From: an uncultured Myxococcales bacterium | GTDB lineage: Bacteria > Myxococcota_A > Bradymonadia > UBA7976 > UBA1532 | Length of the DNA: 52,525 bases | Assembly (NCBI GenBank): GCA_903847385.1 | Contig: CAINDO010000417.1 | Span: forward strand, 1-52,525 | Reading direction: 5' to 3' | In this document: positions 8,362 through 16,137 of the stretch, piece by piece | Layout of the letters: each line of letters opens with the position of its first letter | How positions within the stretch are numbered: position 1 is the first letter of the stretch | Program-made: the position numbers and the translations under genes | Notes under the pieces: generated by a model | What the model was told of the DNA's origin: nothing | The model's database searches: none | What the model saw: only the letters and a program-made list of their open reading frames with translations

Positions 8362-8760
8362 TCAGTCCCGGCACATCGCCTTGATCTGAACGACGCCGAG
8401 CGCGGGGGTGGCCTGCTCCTTGGCGAACGAGCGGGCGTCGGCCTCGGAGGCGAAGTAGGCCGCCGCGGCGACGTGCTCGCCGGGGCGCTTCAGGGCGTCG
8501 GCGGCGCCGACGTCGCAGTCGAGCGCGCCGAGCCCGAAGGTCTGGCCGAGCACGAGGCCCTGCCCCTGCAGCGCATCGACGGCGGCCTGCATCGCCGGCG
8601 CCCTCTGGTCGGCGTCGGCGGCGAGATAGACCGCCCAATACTGACCACCCTGGGTCTGTTCGACGGCCTTCGTCGCGGGCAGATCGGGGAGCTCCGCCGG
8701 CGCGGCGCCGCAACCGAAAAGCAGCGCGGTCACTGCCAGTGTCGAGAGGGTGGGTCGCAT
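8362..8760 (-). CDS. Small lipoprotein, unknown function
   Basis: 132 residues. The lipoprotein signal ends at LFGC (Cys17). The mature part has alternating helix-rich segments (VDALQGQGLVLGQ, YFASEADARSFAKEQ) that resemble a small SPOR-like or ferredoxin-like alpha/beta fold, but I cannot assign a family. It is convergent with the previous gene, with 25 bases between stops. A second in-frame start upstream (8913) adds no signal sequence and was rejected. Confidence 0.65.
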   Translation of the reverse strand: MRPTLSTLAVTALLFGCGAAPAELPDLPATKAVEQTQGGQYWAVYLAADADQRAPAMQAAVDALQGQGLVLGQTFGLGALDCDVGAADALKRPGEHVAAAAYFASEADARSFAKEQATPALGVVQIKAMCRD

Positions 8761-8815
8761 GGGTCTCCGTCGGGTCGAACGTGTCCGGCGACGTTGACGC
8801 AGCGGCACCCGGGGG

Positions 8816-9724
8816 TCAAGGCACGGACGAGTGCAGCTTGTATCGCCGGGACGAGGAGGGGCGCCAACCGATCTCGCCCCACCGCGGCTCGCCGAGCAGG
8901 TGGACGGGCTCACCCCAGGCCTCCAGGTGGAACGTGTAGGCGTCGCCCACGCCGTCCCCGTCCGTGTCGCGGTCCGGGGCGGCCATCAGGGCCATACCGG
9001 CGGCCCCGCGCGCCTGCCGCGGCAGGTTCGCCAGCTCGCGCTCGGGCAGCCAGGCCTCGACCCGCACGCGATGGAACGCCCGCTGGTCGACGTGGTCGTA
9101 GCCCATCACCACCAGCGCCCGCGCGCCGAAGGCCAGGCGGACCCTCTGCTCCGAAGCGAAGTCGCGGTAGATCGCGGTGAGCCCGTCCGCGTCCAGCGCC
9201 TCGAGCCCGAGGCACTGCTCGGCGCCGGAAATCCCGCTCCGCATGCAGTCCGTGGGCGTGGCGATGGCCCCCATCGCGATGGGCCACGACCACAGCCCGA
9301 AGGCGGGACCGCCCCCCGGGAGTCGCGTCTGTCCGGCGATCCCGGCGAAGGGGCGGAGCGTCTCGTCCGCCGGCCAGCGCTCCATGCCGAACACCGGGTG
9401 CAGCCCGTTCCGGGTCGGGAGTCGCTCGAGCTCCTCTTGCAGCAGCGCGCTCAGCGGCCACGGGCCGCGGACGTCCACCCGCTCGAAGTGCAGGGCGTAT
9501 CGGTCCGGCCAGGTCGCGGGCGGGGCGGCGGCCAGATCGGCGTCCATCAGCGGCGGCGAGCCGGCCTCGGCGGCGTGGGCCGCGTCCGGGGGCGGCACGA
9601 AGCGCCCGAGCGCCCAGTCGTCCAGGTTGGTCCGGTGCGCGAAGCTGGCCGCCAGGGCGGCCGTCGCGCCCAGCGCGCCGGTCAGGAGCAGGACCACGAA
9701 CCACGAAAAGCGGCGTCGACGCAT
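8816..9724 (-). CDS. Membrane-anchored exported protein, unknown function
   Basis: 302 residues with an Arg-rich N-terminus followed by one hydrophobic segment (about 8-27), which is an uncleaved anchor or a signal peptide. The mature part is Trp/Pro/Arg-rich, contains two Cys (in TDCMRSG and EQCLG) and a DTDGDGVGD loop near the C-terminus that looks like a calcium-binding turn. A GGAGGG ribosome site sits 4 bases before the ATG at 9724. I do not recognise the family. It lies downstream of the methyltransferase gene on the same strand, separated by 117 bases with no obvious terminator. Confidence 0.65.
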   Translation of the reverse strand: MRRRRFSWFVVLLLTGALGATAALAASFAHRTNLDDWALGRFVPPPDAAHAAEAGSPPLMDADLAAAPPATWPDRYALHFERVDVRGPWPLSALLQEELERLPTRNGLHPVFGMERWPADETLRPFAGIAGQTRLPGGGPAFGLWSWPIAMGAIATPTDCMRSGISGAEQCLGLEALDADGLTAIYRDFASEQRVRLAFGARALVVMGYDHVDQRAFHRVRVEAWLPERELANLPRQARGAAGMALMAAPDRDTDGDGVGDAYTFHLEAWGEPVHLLGEPRWGEIGWRPSSSRRYKLHSSVP

Positions 9725-9841
9725 CGGACCCTCCCGAAGGTTTTCTCCCCTACGAGACCCGACACGGATTCTGTCCGAAAGTTCCGCCGATTTCCACCGC
9801 GGCGCCCGGCGGAGGCGGCGTGACCGTCCTCGGCGCCCCGG

Positions 9842-10480
9842 TCAGGGCGGCGACGCCGCTGCGTCGCGTCGACACAAAACGTGGATGAACGGGAGCGTGG
9901 CGCCGCCCCCCATCGGTTCGTCGATCTCGGACTGCTCGACCAGACCATGGGGACCGAACGCCCGCGCCACCGACTCGGCGTCGTAGAAATACATCGGCAG
10001 ACCCGGGTGACGCTCGTACCAGTCGTCGCCGAGCCGGGGCCCTTGCCCATACATCGGCGCCTTCTTCGAGACGACCGTGAAGATCATGTGTCCGCCGGGC
10101 GCCAACTGCCGAACGCAGTCCCGCAGGAGCTTCTCTCGACCGCCGGCGTCCAGCAGGTAGATGAGCCCGTAACAGAAGATGCCGCCGTAGCGCCGGTCGT
10201 CGAACGGCATGTCCGTGACCGAGCCGTGGAAGATCGGGAGGTCGAGACCGAGCCGGGCGCGCGCGAGCCCGATGGCGGTCTCGGAGATCTCGATCCCCGT
10301 CACGGACATCCCGCGCTCGAGGAACGGCTTGGCGTTGCGGCCGTAACCGATGCCGGGGATCAAGACATCCCGGACCCCCACGCGGGCGAAGGTCTCCGCC
10401 GCGAGACTCGCCGAGACGGTCGGCTCCAGGCCCCAGGCCGTCTGCATCTCCGAGAACGCCTTCTCCCAGAATTCAGCCAT
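9842..10480 (-). CDS. Class I SAM-dependent methyltransferase
   Basis: 212 residues. Motif I reads [12 protein letters not shown] (about 39-50), followed by VTGIEIS (acidic residue for the ribose), a post-I acidic loop [20 protein letters not shown] and the LAPGGHMIF strand of motif IV/V. Substrate unknown. Its start overlaps the end of the Rrf2 regulator gene by 8 bases, so both are transcribed together and the methyltransferase is probably controlled by that regulator. Confidence 0.85.
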   Translation of the reverse strand: MAEFWEKAFSEMQTAWGLEPTVSASLAAETFARVGVRDVLIPGIGYGRNAKPFLERGMSVTGIEISETAIGLARARLGLDLPIFHGSVTDMPFDDRRYGGIFCYGLIYLLDAGGREKLLRDCVRQLAPGGHMIFTVVSKKAPMYGQGPRLGDDWYERHPGLPMYFYDAESVARAFGPHGLVEQSEIDEPMGGGATLPFIHVLCRRDAAASPP

Positions 10481-10943
10481 GATCGCCTCCTGCGTGGGTG
10501 GATCTGCAACGAGCGCGAGCGCCCCGAGTCGAGGCCTCGACGTCCGCGCGCAGCGCCGCCAGGGTCACCTCGCCCAGACGTGACAGCAGCAGCGCCTCCG
10601 AATCCTCGAACGATCTCTGAAGCGCGGCGTTGACCGCCGCCTCGACGACGCAGCCGGGGGTCCGTGTCCGGTTCCCGAGGGCGAGCAGCGTGGGGGCGCC
10701 GAGGGCGGCGTAGATGTCGCGCAGGGTCACCTTCGCGAGGTCGCAGGCGAGGGTCCACCCGCCGCCGTGGCCCTTCGCCGATTGGACGTACCCCCGGTCC
10801 CGCAGCCCGGCCATCAGGCGACGGAGGACGACCGGATTCGCACCCATCGCGTCCGCGAGCGCCTCGGAGGTCACGGGCCCGGGCTTCTGCGCCAGGTGCA
10901 GCAGCACGTGGAGCGCCTCGGACAATCGTCGGTCTCGTATCAT
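10473..10943 (-). CDS. Rrf2-family transcriptional regulator
   Basis: 156 residues from the ATG at 10943. An N-terminal winged helix with the Rrf2 pattern ([59 protein letters not shown]) is clear. The three-Cys Fe-S cluster of IscR or NsrR is not present; only isolated Cys residues are seen, so it is more like the YwnA-type non-cluster Rrf2 proteins. A longer start at 10952 would lie inside the -10 hexamer and is rejected. The gene is followed by the methyltransferase with an 8-base overlap. Confidence 0.88.
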   Translation of the reverse strand: MIRDRRLSEALHVLLHLAQKPGPVTSEALADAMGANPVVLRRLMAGLRDRGYVQSAKGHGGGWTLACDLAKVTLRDIYAALGAPTLLALGNRTRTPGCVVEAAVNAALQRSFEDSEALLLSRLGEVTLAALRADVEASTRGARARCRSTHAGGDHG

Positions 10944-10955
10944 GTAACTCATGAT
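10939..10955. promoter_or_regulatory. Rrf2 autoregulatory operator (6-5-6 palindrome)
   Basis: ATCATG-N5-CATGAT is a perfect inverted repeat that covers the -10 hexamer, the expected transcription start and the first codon of the Rrf2 gene. A bound regulator would block RNA polymerase. Confidence 0.6.
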
Positions 10956-10979
10956 GTGGCGTGATGGGGCCGGTGTCAA
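10951..10979 (-). promoter_or_regulatory. Promoter of the Rrf2/methyltransferase operon
   Basis: Reading on the minus strand, a perfect -35 TTGACA (10974-10979) is followed after 17 bases by CATCAT (10951-10956). Seven bases then lead to the ATG at 10943, so the transcript would be leaderless or nearly so. Confidence 0.6.
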
Positions 10980-11057
10980 CCTCACCCGGTCGCAGGCGCA
11001 TTGCGCCGCCGCGAAGGGCTGCCGTAGAAGGGACCCTCGACCAGAACGGGAGCCCCC

Positions 11058-11762
11058 ATGGCCTATGACCTCGTCGTCGAGGGTGATCGCTGGAACCGCC
11101 TGCAGGACGACTTCTCGGCGTCGGCCGACGCTCGGGAGTGCGAGCTTCGGACGTCGACCACATCGTTGGTCGTCGGGCTGCCCCGAGCCGAGGACGCCGT
11201 CCGGCGAGCCTACGGCGAGCTGGTGGCCCTGTCGCGTGCCCACGGGTGCCGACTCTTCGATCCCCAGTGGGGCGCTCCGGTGGATCTGGAGGCCCCGGGC
11301 GAGCTGCCCCCGGGTTTCGGGAGCCACCCTGTCGTGCCCGCCGCGCCGACGCGGGCCGCGGCGATCGGCGTGCGTCTCTACGTGCACCACCTGGGGCTGG
11401 CGAAAGCGTCCTACTGCGACCGGTTCGGCGCGACCCTCGTGCGCGAGACGCCCGACCACCTCGAGGTCGCGCTGTGCGGCGTTCGGTTCCTGCTGCGCCT
11501 GAAGCGCCGACGTCCCACCACGGATCTCCTCGGGCAGGCGCCCGACCAGGTGCCGGCGCTCTCGACGGTCCTCACCCTCGAAGCGGACGACTACGCGCGG
11601 TTCGCGCTCCGCATGCGCCGGACCGGGACGCCGCCGTTCGAGTTCGTGTTCCCACCGGCGCGCCGCGAAGTGCCCGGCGAGGAGCCCGCGGAATGTTTCG
11701 TCGTCCGCGACTGCAGCGACAACTACCTCGAGGTGCGGCGGGCGCCCGCCTACTCCGAGTAG
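11058..11762 (+). CDS. VOC/glyoxalase-like protein
   Basis: 234 residues. The N-terminal half (1-110) is helix and strand without a recognised motif. The C-terminal half (about 115-230) has the bleomycin-resistance/dioxygenase (VOC) pattern: [21 protein letters not shown] (truncated here), a middle FLLRL strand and a closing NYLEVR. Metal ligands are not certain. Function unknown. Its stop lies in a 13-base overlap with the convergent gene. Confidence 0.7.
   Translation: MAYDLVVEGDRWNRLQDDFSASADARECELRTSTTSLVVGLPRAEDAVRRAYGELVALSRAHGCRLFDPQWGAPVDLEAPGELPPGFGSHPVVPAAPTRAAAIGVRLYVHHLGLAKASYCDRFGATLVRETPDHLEVALCGVRFLLRLKRRRPTTDLLGQAPDQVPALSTVLTLEADDYARFALRMRRTGTPPFEFVFPPARREVPGEEPAECFVVRDCSDNYLEVRRAPAYSE
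11750..11762. repeat. Palindromic shared stop of two convergent genes
   Basis: CTACTC-C-GAGTAG is a palindrome with one unpaired central base. Read either way it ends a gene with TAG, and both proteins therefore end in Tyr-Ser-Glu. Confidence 0.85.
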
Positions 11763-13345
11763 CTCGCGAAGAGCACGTGGCCGATGGCCAGCCGCCGGCC
11801 GTCGGGGGAGAACAGACCGTACAATGTCGTCTGCGGGCCGCTCGTGGGCGTGGAGATGTTGATCAACGGGGCGTTGAGCGACCGGATGTGTTCGAACGTG
11901 TTCAGGTAATACAGCCCGAGCCCGCCCTCGGGGCCGAGCGCCGCGATGACCCGGCCGTCCCCGGAGAGGCTGAAGCGGCCGCTCAGGTTGCTGCGCCCGT
12001 TCGGACCACCGGCCGCGCGCAGGCGCTCGTTCTTCTCCAGGTCCCACAACTCCGCGCCGGAGGCGTGACTGATCAGCAGATACGGCCCCTCGCCCCGCGT
12101 GAACGCGACGTGCTGCCCGTGGATGGGGAAGGCCTGGGGGTCCCACTCCAGGTTGATGAGCCGCGTGTGTTTGCGCTCCGATACGTTCCACACCACGCAC
12201 AGGCCCTCGTCGCGGATCTCGGCCAGCAGTTGGCCGTCCGGGCTGAAGGCGAGCCCGGCCGCGGCGGTCGTCAGCCCACTCTGGGCGTAGCGCAGCATCG
12301 CCTCGATCCGGCCCGTTTCGAGCGCATAGAGCGCGATGAAGGGCTCGCCCGCGGCGGAGAAGGCCACCGCGGCGCGCCCGCTCTGGGCGTGCACGGCGGC
12401 GGGGCCCCACTTCAGGTCCGTCACGTCGTCCACGACGGCCTCGCCCGTGCGCTTCTGCCGCGTCTCCAGGTCGAGGATCTCCGGCTGGCGCGCGGGGGTC
12501 ACGATGAACGGCAGGTCGGCGGCCGAGGCCAGCGGCAGGGCGTTGATGGGCAGCGTCTCGGGCGGCGTGTCGTCCGTCGAATACACGGCCATCACGGCGC
12601 CCGTCTCACAGAGCACGTGGTCCGCGTCCACGAACGCCAGCGGCAGGCAGCCGGCGCCGGTCTGCTGCATCACACTCAGCTCGGCCTCGGCGAAGTAGAT
12701 GTCCGCCGGGTCGTAGGGCAGCCGCTCGTCGCTCCATCCCGTGCCCGGGAACGTGCCGCCCGAGGGGTTCAGGCTGGCCTGGCAGGCGACGCCGCCGGGG
12801 CCGACCTCACAGGCCTGGTCGGGGCGGCAGGCGACCGTCTCCCACGACCCTTGGGCGTTGCAGTCCTCGCGGTCGCGGCCGTTGCAGCGCCGGGTGCCCT
12901 GCGGACACACCGCCGCGCAGTCGACGGGGCAGGTGTTCGGGTCCTCGCCGCCCTCGCAGCGGGCGTTGCCGCAGGCCGAAGCCGTCGCGCAGTCGACACA
13001 CACGATCGCGTCGCGCGTGACGGACACCACGCCGCACAGACACGGCGAGGCGAACTGACACACGACGAGACACTCGCTCTTGCCCTTGCAGGCGGCCTTC
13101 ACGCTGCCGCCGTCGCCGGAGAGCAGGAAGTCGACCTGCCCGTTGCACGCCGAGGTCGCTTCGGCGCTCAGGTCCGGGCTGCTGCCGATGGGGCACTGCG
13201 CGATGAGATCGGACTCGGCGCAGCTGATGCCGGTGTTCGTGCCGCTGGTGCCGGGGGCGGTGGCGTCGGAGCCGTCGCTGCCGTCGGCGCCGCCGCAGCC
13301 GGCGAGGGCCAGCGCACCGCAGAGCAGCCGGGTGAAGCGGCTCAC
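11750..13345 (-). CDS. Cys-rich WD40-like lipoprotein (operon gene 3)
   Basis: 531 residues from a GTG that overlaps the previous stop as GTGA. The lipoprotein signal ends at LAGC (Cys17). Residues about 40-175 form a Cys-rich module with the signature ESDLIAQCP, then [29 protein letters not shown] and [13 protein letters not shown]-terminal domain (about 200-531) carries WD40-like motifs ([38 protein letters not shown]) consistent with a beta-propeller. The same Cys module is present in the two genes upstream in the operon. Confidence 0.85.
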   Translation of the reverse strand: MSRFTRLLCGALALAGCGGADGSDGSDATAPGTSGTNTGISCAESDLIAQCPIGSSPDLSAEATSACNGQVDFLLSGDGGSVKAACKGKSECLVVCQFASPCLCGVVSVTRDAIVCVDCATASACGNARCEGGEDPNTCPVDCAAVCPQGTRRCNGRDREDCNAQGSWETVACRPDQACEVGPGGVACQASLNPSGGTFPGTGWSDERLPYDPADIYFAEAELSVMQQTGAGCLPLAFVDADHVLCETGAVMAVYSTDDTPPETLPINALPLASAADLPFIVTPARQPEILDLETRQKRTGEAVVDDVTDLKWGPAAVHAQSGRAAVAFSAAGEPFIALYALETGRIEAMLRYAQSGLTTAAAGLAFSPDGQLLAEIRDEGLCVVWNVSERKHTRLINLEWDPQAFPIHGQHVAFTRGEGPYLLISHASGAELWDLEKNERLRAAGGPNGRSNLSGRFSLSGDGRVIAALGPEGGLGLYYLNTFEHIRSLNAPLINISTPTSGPQTTLYGLFSPDGRRLAIGHVLFASYSE

Positions 13346-15309
13346 GGTGCACCCCCGATCCGGAACGTGGCCATGTATTCGGCGCTGCCCGCCTCGCTCA
13401 CGGCCACGCCCCAGACCACCAGGCGCGTGCCGCGGTGGCTGAAGCGGAAGCCGTCCACGCGGCCGACCTTGAACGCACCGACGGGGCCGGCCGGGTCCTC
13501 GAAGGTCTCCGTGCCGGGCAGGGCGTCCGGGGTCTGCGTGTCCCAGCTCAGGATGGACCCGCTCCGCGCGCCCGTGGCCGTGTCCCACAGCGTGAGCTCG
13601 GCGCGGGTGCCATCGTTGTTCAGCAGCGCGAGCGCCTTGCCGTTGGGCAGGAACGCCGCGGTGGGCGCGCTCGTGAGCGTGATGCGGCTGAGCTCCTTGC
13701 CCTGGCGCAGATCCCAGGTCTCCACGCCGGGCTCGGCGCCGTTGGGCACGCCGAAGGGCGTGTTCCCGACCACCATCGACAGGCGGTCGCCATTGGGGTC
13801 GAACAGCAGCTGCCCGGCGATGCTGGTCACGCCGTTCGTGCCACAGATCGTGTAGATGCGTTGGCCGTTGGCCATGTTCCACAGGTCGACGCCGTAGGCG
13901 CAGCTCACCGGGAACCCCGAGGGCTCGCCGCCGGCGCCGCCCATGGTGGCGAGCAGGGTGCCGCTCGGGGCCACGGCCACGATCGTCGGGTTGTTGGCGG
14001 TCGCCTCGCCCTTGCGGCTGAGCACCATCGGCCGGCGCGGCACGCCGTCCCGATAGACCAGCAGCGTGGCGCCGCGGTAGTCCGGGGTGGTGGTGGGCAC
14101 GACGGCGGTCCGCCCGTCCGGCGACAACGCCAGGGGCGAGCCGTCCAGCGTGCGGAACCCCGTGTCGCCGTAGCGGGTGTTCTCGCCCGTGTCGGCGTCG
14201 AACAGGAAGAGCTCGGCGTGGCGCAGGAACCCCATCTGGTTCGGGTTCCAGAAGCCGCGGGTCCACAGCACCTTGCGGTGGTCCTGCGAGAACGTGTTGT
14301 TGCTCGTCAGGCCCGGCAGGGGCATCTCCGGGGTGCCGGTCATGTTCGCCGGGTAGGCGGCCTCGACCAGATGGTCCGCCGGCGCGTTGCCCTGCAGGTC
14401 GTAGCGGGCCACCGCCTGGGTGCCCCAGAGCATCAGGTAGGCGCCGTCCTCGACGTCCGCCGGCACCACGTACCGCTGCCAGTGGACGACGTCGATGCTC
14501 TCGGCGCCCGTGCCCCCCAGCTGCGAGACCAGGCCGGCCCGCGTCAGGTCCTTCGTGGAGGTGCGGGTGTTGAAGTTCCAGACGTTGAAGAACAGGCCCT
14601 CCAGCGTGTAGCCGTCGCTGGGCACGTCCGGGTCGACGACCATCGTGCCGGTGCCCTCGGGGGGGAACTCGCCGTCGCCGAACCACACCCGGCCGTCGAC
14701 GCGGTCCTGCCGGTTCACGGGCTCGCCCGTCTCGCCGCCCGTGGAGACGTCGTTGCGCACACAGCGCGTGGTCGAAGGGCCGTCGGCCTGGCAGACCGTG
14801 TTCACGTCGCAGGCGAGCAGCGACCAGTGGCCGGTGCCGTCGCAGGTCTCGCGGTTCGTCCCCTGGCAGCGCTCCTCCCCCGGCGCGCAGTCGCCCATGC
14901 AGTCGTTGGGACAGGTGGCGGGGTTCTCGCCGCCCTCGCACAGGCCGTTGCCGCAGGCCGAGGCGTTCGCGCAGTCGGTGCAGAACACGCCGTCGCGGTT
15001 GACCTCGTCCACGCCGCAGGCACAGGGCGAGGCGAACTGGCAGACCACGCGGCAGGTGCCCGAGCCGAAACACCGGCCGCTGACGGAGCCCGACTCGGTG
15101 ATCAGATCGACCGACGCCGAGGCCTCGCACATGCTCTCGGCCGACGCGCCGAGGATGGGGTTGCTCCCCGGCGGGCACTGGTCGACGAGATCGCTCTCGA
15201 CGCAGGCCTGCCCGACGTTGGTGGCCTCTTCTCCCGGGGCCTGGCAGGCGGAGAGGGTCGCGAAGACCCCCAGGACGGCGAGGCGCGTCAGATGCCGGTG
15301 CGCTGACAC
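13342..15309 (-). CDS. Cys-rich WD40-like lipoprotein (operon gene 2)
   Basis: 655 residues from a GTG at 15309. The lipoprotein signal ends at LSAC (Cys22). The Cys-rich module ([56 protein letters not shown]) is followed by a long propeller-like region (VDLWNMANGQRIY, VETWDLRQGK, LTLWDTATGARS). The start overlaps the end of the upstream gene by 22 bases, so a slightly later start is possible, but the hydrophobic lipoprotein signal needs this N-terminus. Translationally coupled to the next gene. Confidence 0.85.
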   Translation of the reverse strand: MSAHRHLTRLAVLGVFATLSACQAPGEEATNVGQACVESDLVDQCPPGSNPILGASAESMCEASASVDLITESGSVSGRCFGSGTCRVVCQFASPCACGVDEVNRDGVFCTDCANASACGNGLCEGGENPATCPNDCMGDCAPGEERCQGTNRETCDGTGHWSLLACDVNTVCQADGPSTTRCVRNDVSTGGETGEPVNRQDRVDGRVWFGDGEFPPEGTGTMVVDPDVPSDGYTLEGLFFNVWNFNTRTSTKDLTRAGLVSQLGGTGAESIDVVHWQRYVVPADVEDGAYLMLWGTQAVARYDLQGNAPADHLVEAAYPANMTGTPEMPLPGLTSNNTFSQDHRKVLWTRGFWNPNQMGFLRHAELFLFDADTGENTRYGDTGFRTLDGSPLALSPDGRTAVVPTTTPDYRGATLLVYRDGVPRRPMVLSRKGEATANNPTIVAVAPSGTLLATMGGAGGEPSGFPVSCAYGVDLWNMANGQRIYTICGTNGVTSIAGQLLFDPNGDRLSMVVGNTPFGVPNGAEPGVETWDLRQGKELSRITLTSAPTAAFLPNGKALALLNNDGTRAELTLWDTATGARSGSILSWDTQTPDALPGTETFEDPAGPVGAFKVGRVDGFRFSHRGTRLVVWGVAVSEAGSAEYMATFRIGGAP

Positions 15310-15890
15310 GTCGCCCCCTTCTCGGGGTCCGCGCGGCAGCCCTCGTCGGTCGGACAGGCCAGCTCCGTCCAGTGGCAGCTCTCACAGACCTGCAGGGCGT
15401 CGCCGTTGCAGCGCTGCTTGCCGTTCTCGCAGGCGCAGCCGCAGTCCTGGGGGCAGGTCTCCACGCTCTCGCTGCCCTCGCAGACCTGGTTGCCGCAGGC
15501 GGCGGTCTCCAGGCAGTCCTTGCACTTCAGGCTGTCCTTCGTGGCCACCTCGACGCCGCACTCGCAGGGGCTCTCGAACTGGCACAGGACCTTGCAGTCC
15601 CCCGAGCCGTGGCACTGCCCCTCGATGTGGCCCGAGGCGCCGTCGCTGGGCATGCCCTCGCCGTCGCTGCCCGTGGTGAAGTCGCCCTCGCCCTCGCACT
15701 GGCTGACCGCCGAGGCCTCGAAGATGGGGTTCGAGGCGGGCGGGCACTGCGCGACCAGGTCGCCCTGGGTGCAACTCGCGATGGACTCGGCGGCCTCCGT
15801 GCCCCCACAGCCGGCGGCGCCGACCGTCAGGACAATCGTCGCGGCGAGCGCGAGGGCGGTGGGGGCGAAGCGGCGTTCGGATGAGTTCAT
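15288..15890 (-). CDS. Cys-rich lipoprotein, module alone (operon gene 1)
   Basis: 200 residues. The lipoprotein signal ends at AAGC (Cys28). The mature protein is only the Cys-rich module shared with the two downstream genes (GDLVAQCPPASNP, CKVLCQFESPCECG, AACGNQVCEGSESVETCP, QRCNGDALQVC); it has no propeller. It also has a CACEN-rich spacer absent in the others. It is the first gene of the operon, so the three proteins probably work as a surface set. Confidence 0.85.
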   Translation of the reverse strand: MNSSERRFAPTALALAATIVLTVGAAGCGGTEAAESIASCTQGDLVAQCPPASNPIFEASAVSQCEGEGDFTTGSDGEGMPSDGASGHIEGQCHGSGDCKVLCQFESPCECGVEVATKDSLKCKDCLETAACGNQVCEGSESVETCPQDCGCACENGKQRCNGDALQVCESCHWTELACPTDEGCRADPEKGATCQRTGI

Positions 15891-16034
15891 GCGGGTTCTC
15901 CCGGGGGTTCGTGCGGGAGTGTGCCGAAGTGACGGGGGGATTTCGAGGGGCACCGCCGAGCCGCCGGCCCGCAGGCGAACGCGCCCGCGTGGCGGTCCGG
16001 TGTCGGACTTGCGACGGGTGTGAGGGGAATGATA

Positions 16035-16046
16035 GGTAGCTCTACC
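16035..16046. promoter_or_regulatory. Palindrome in the divergent promoter region
   Basis: GGTAG-CT-CTACC lies between the lipoprotein operon (minus) and the MYXO-CTERM pair (plus). On the minus strand TATCAT, a good -10, lies immediately downstream of it, so the palindrome could sit in the spacer of that promoter. The rest of 15891-16137 shows no gene. Confidence 0.35.
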
Positions 16047-16137
16047 CATCCCACATTTCGCCACGTTCAACCCGTGCCGGGGAGCCCCGAGCGGCGCTCA
16101 GCGCCGTCCGGGGACGCCGTGCCCGAAGACCCCAGGA

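Noticed and set aside
10943-10952. Longer start (MSYM...) for the Rrf2 regulator
   Set aside because: The first ATG lies within the -10 hexamer of the only good promoter, so it would not be in the transcript.
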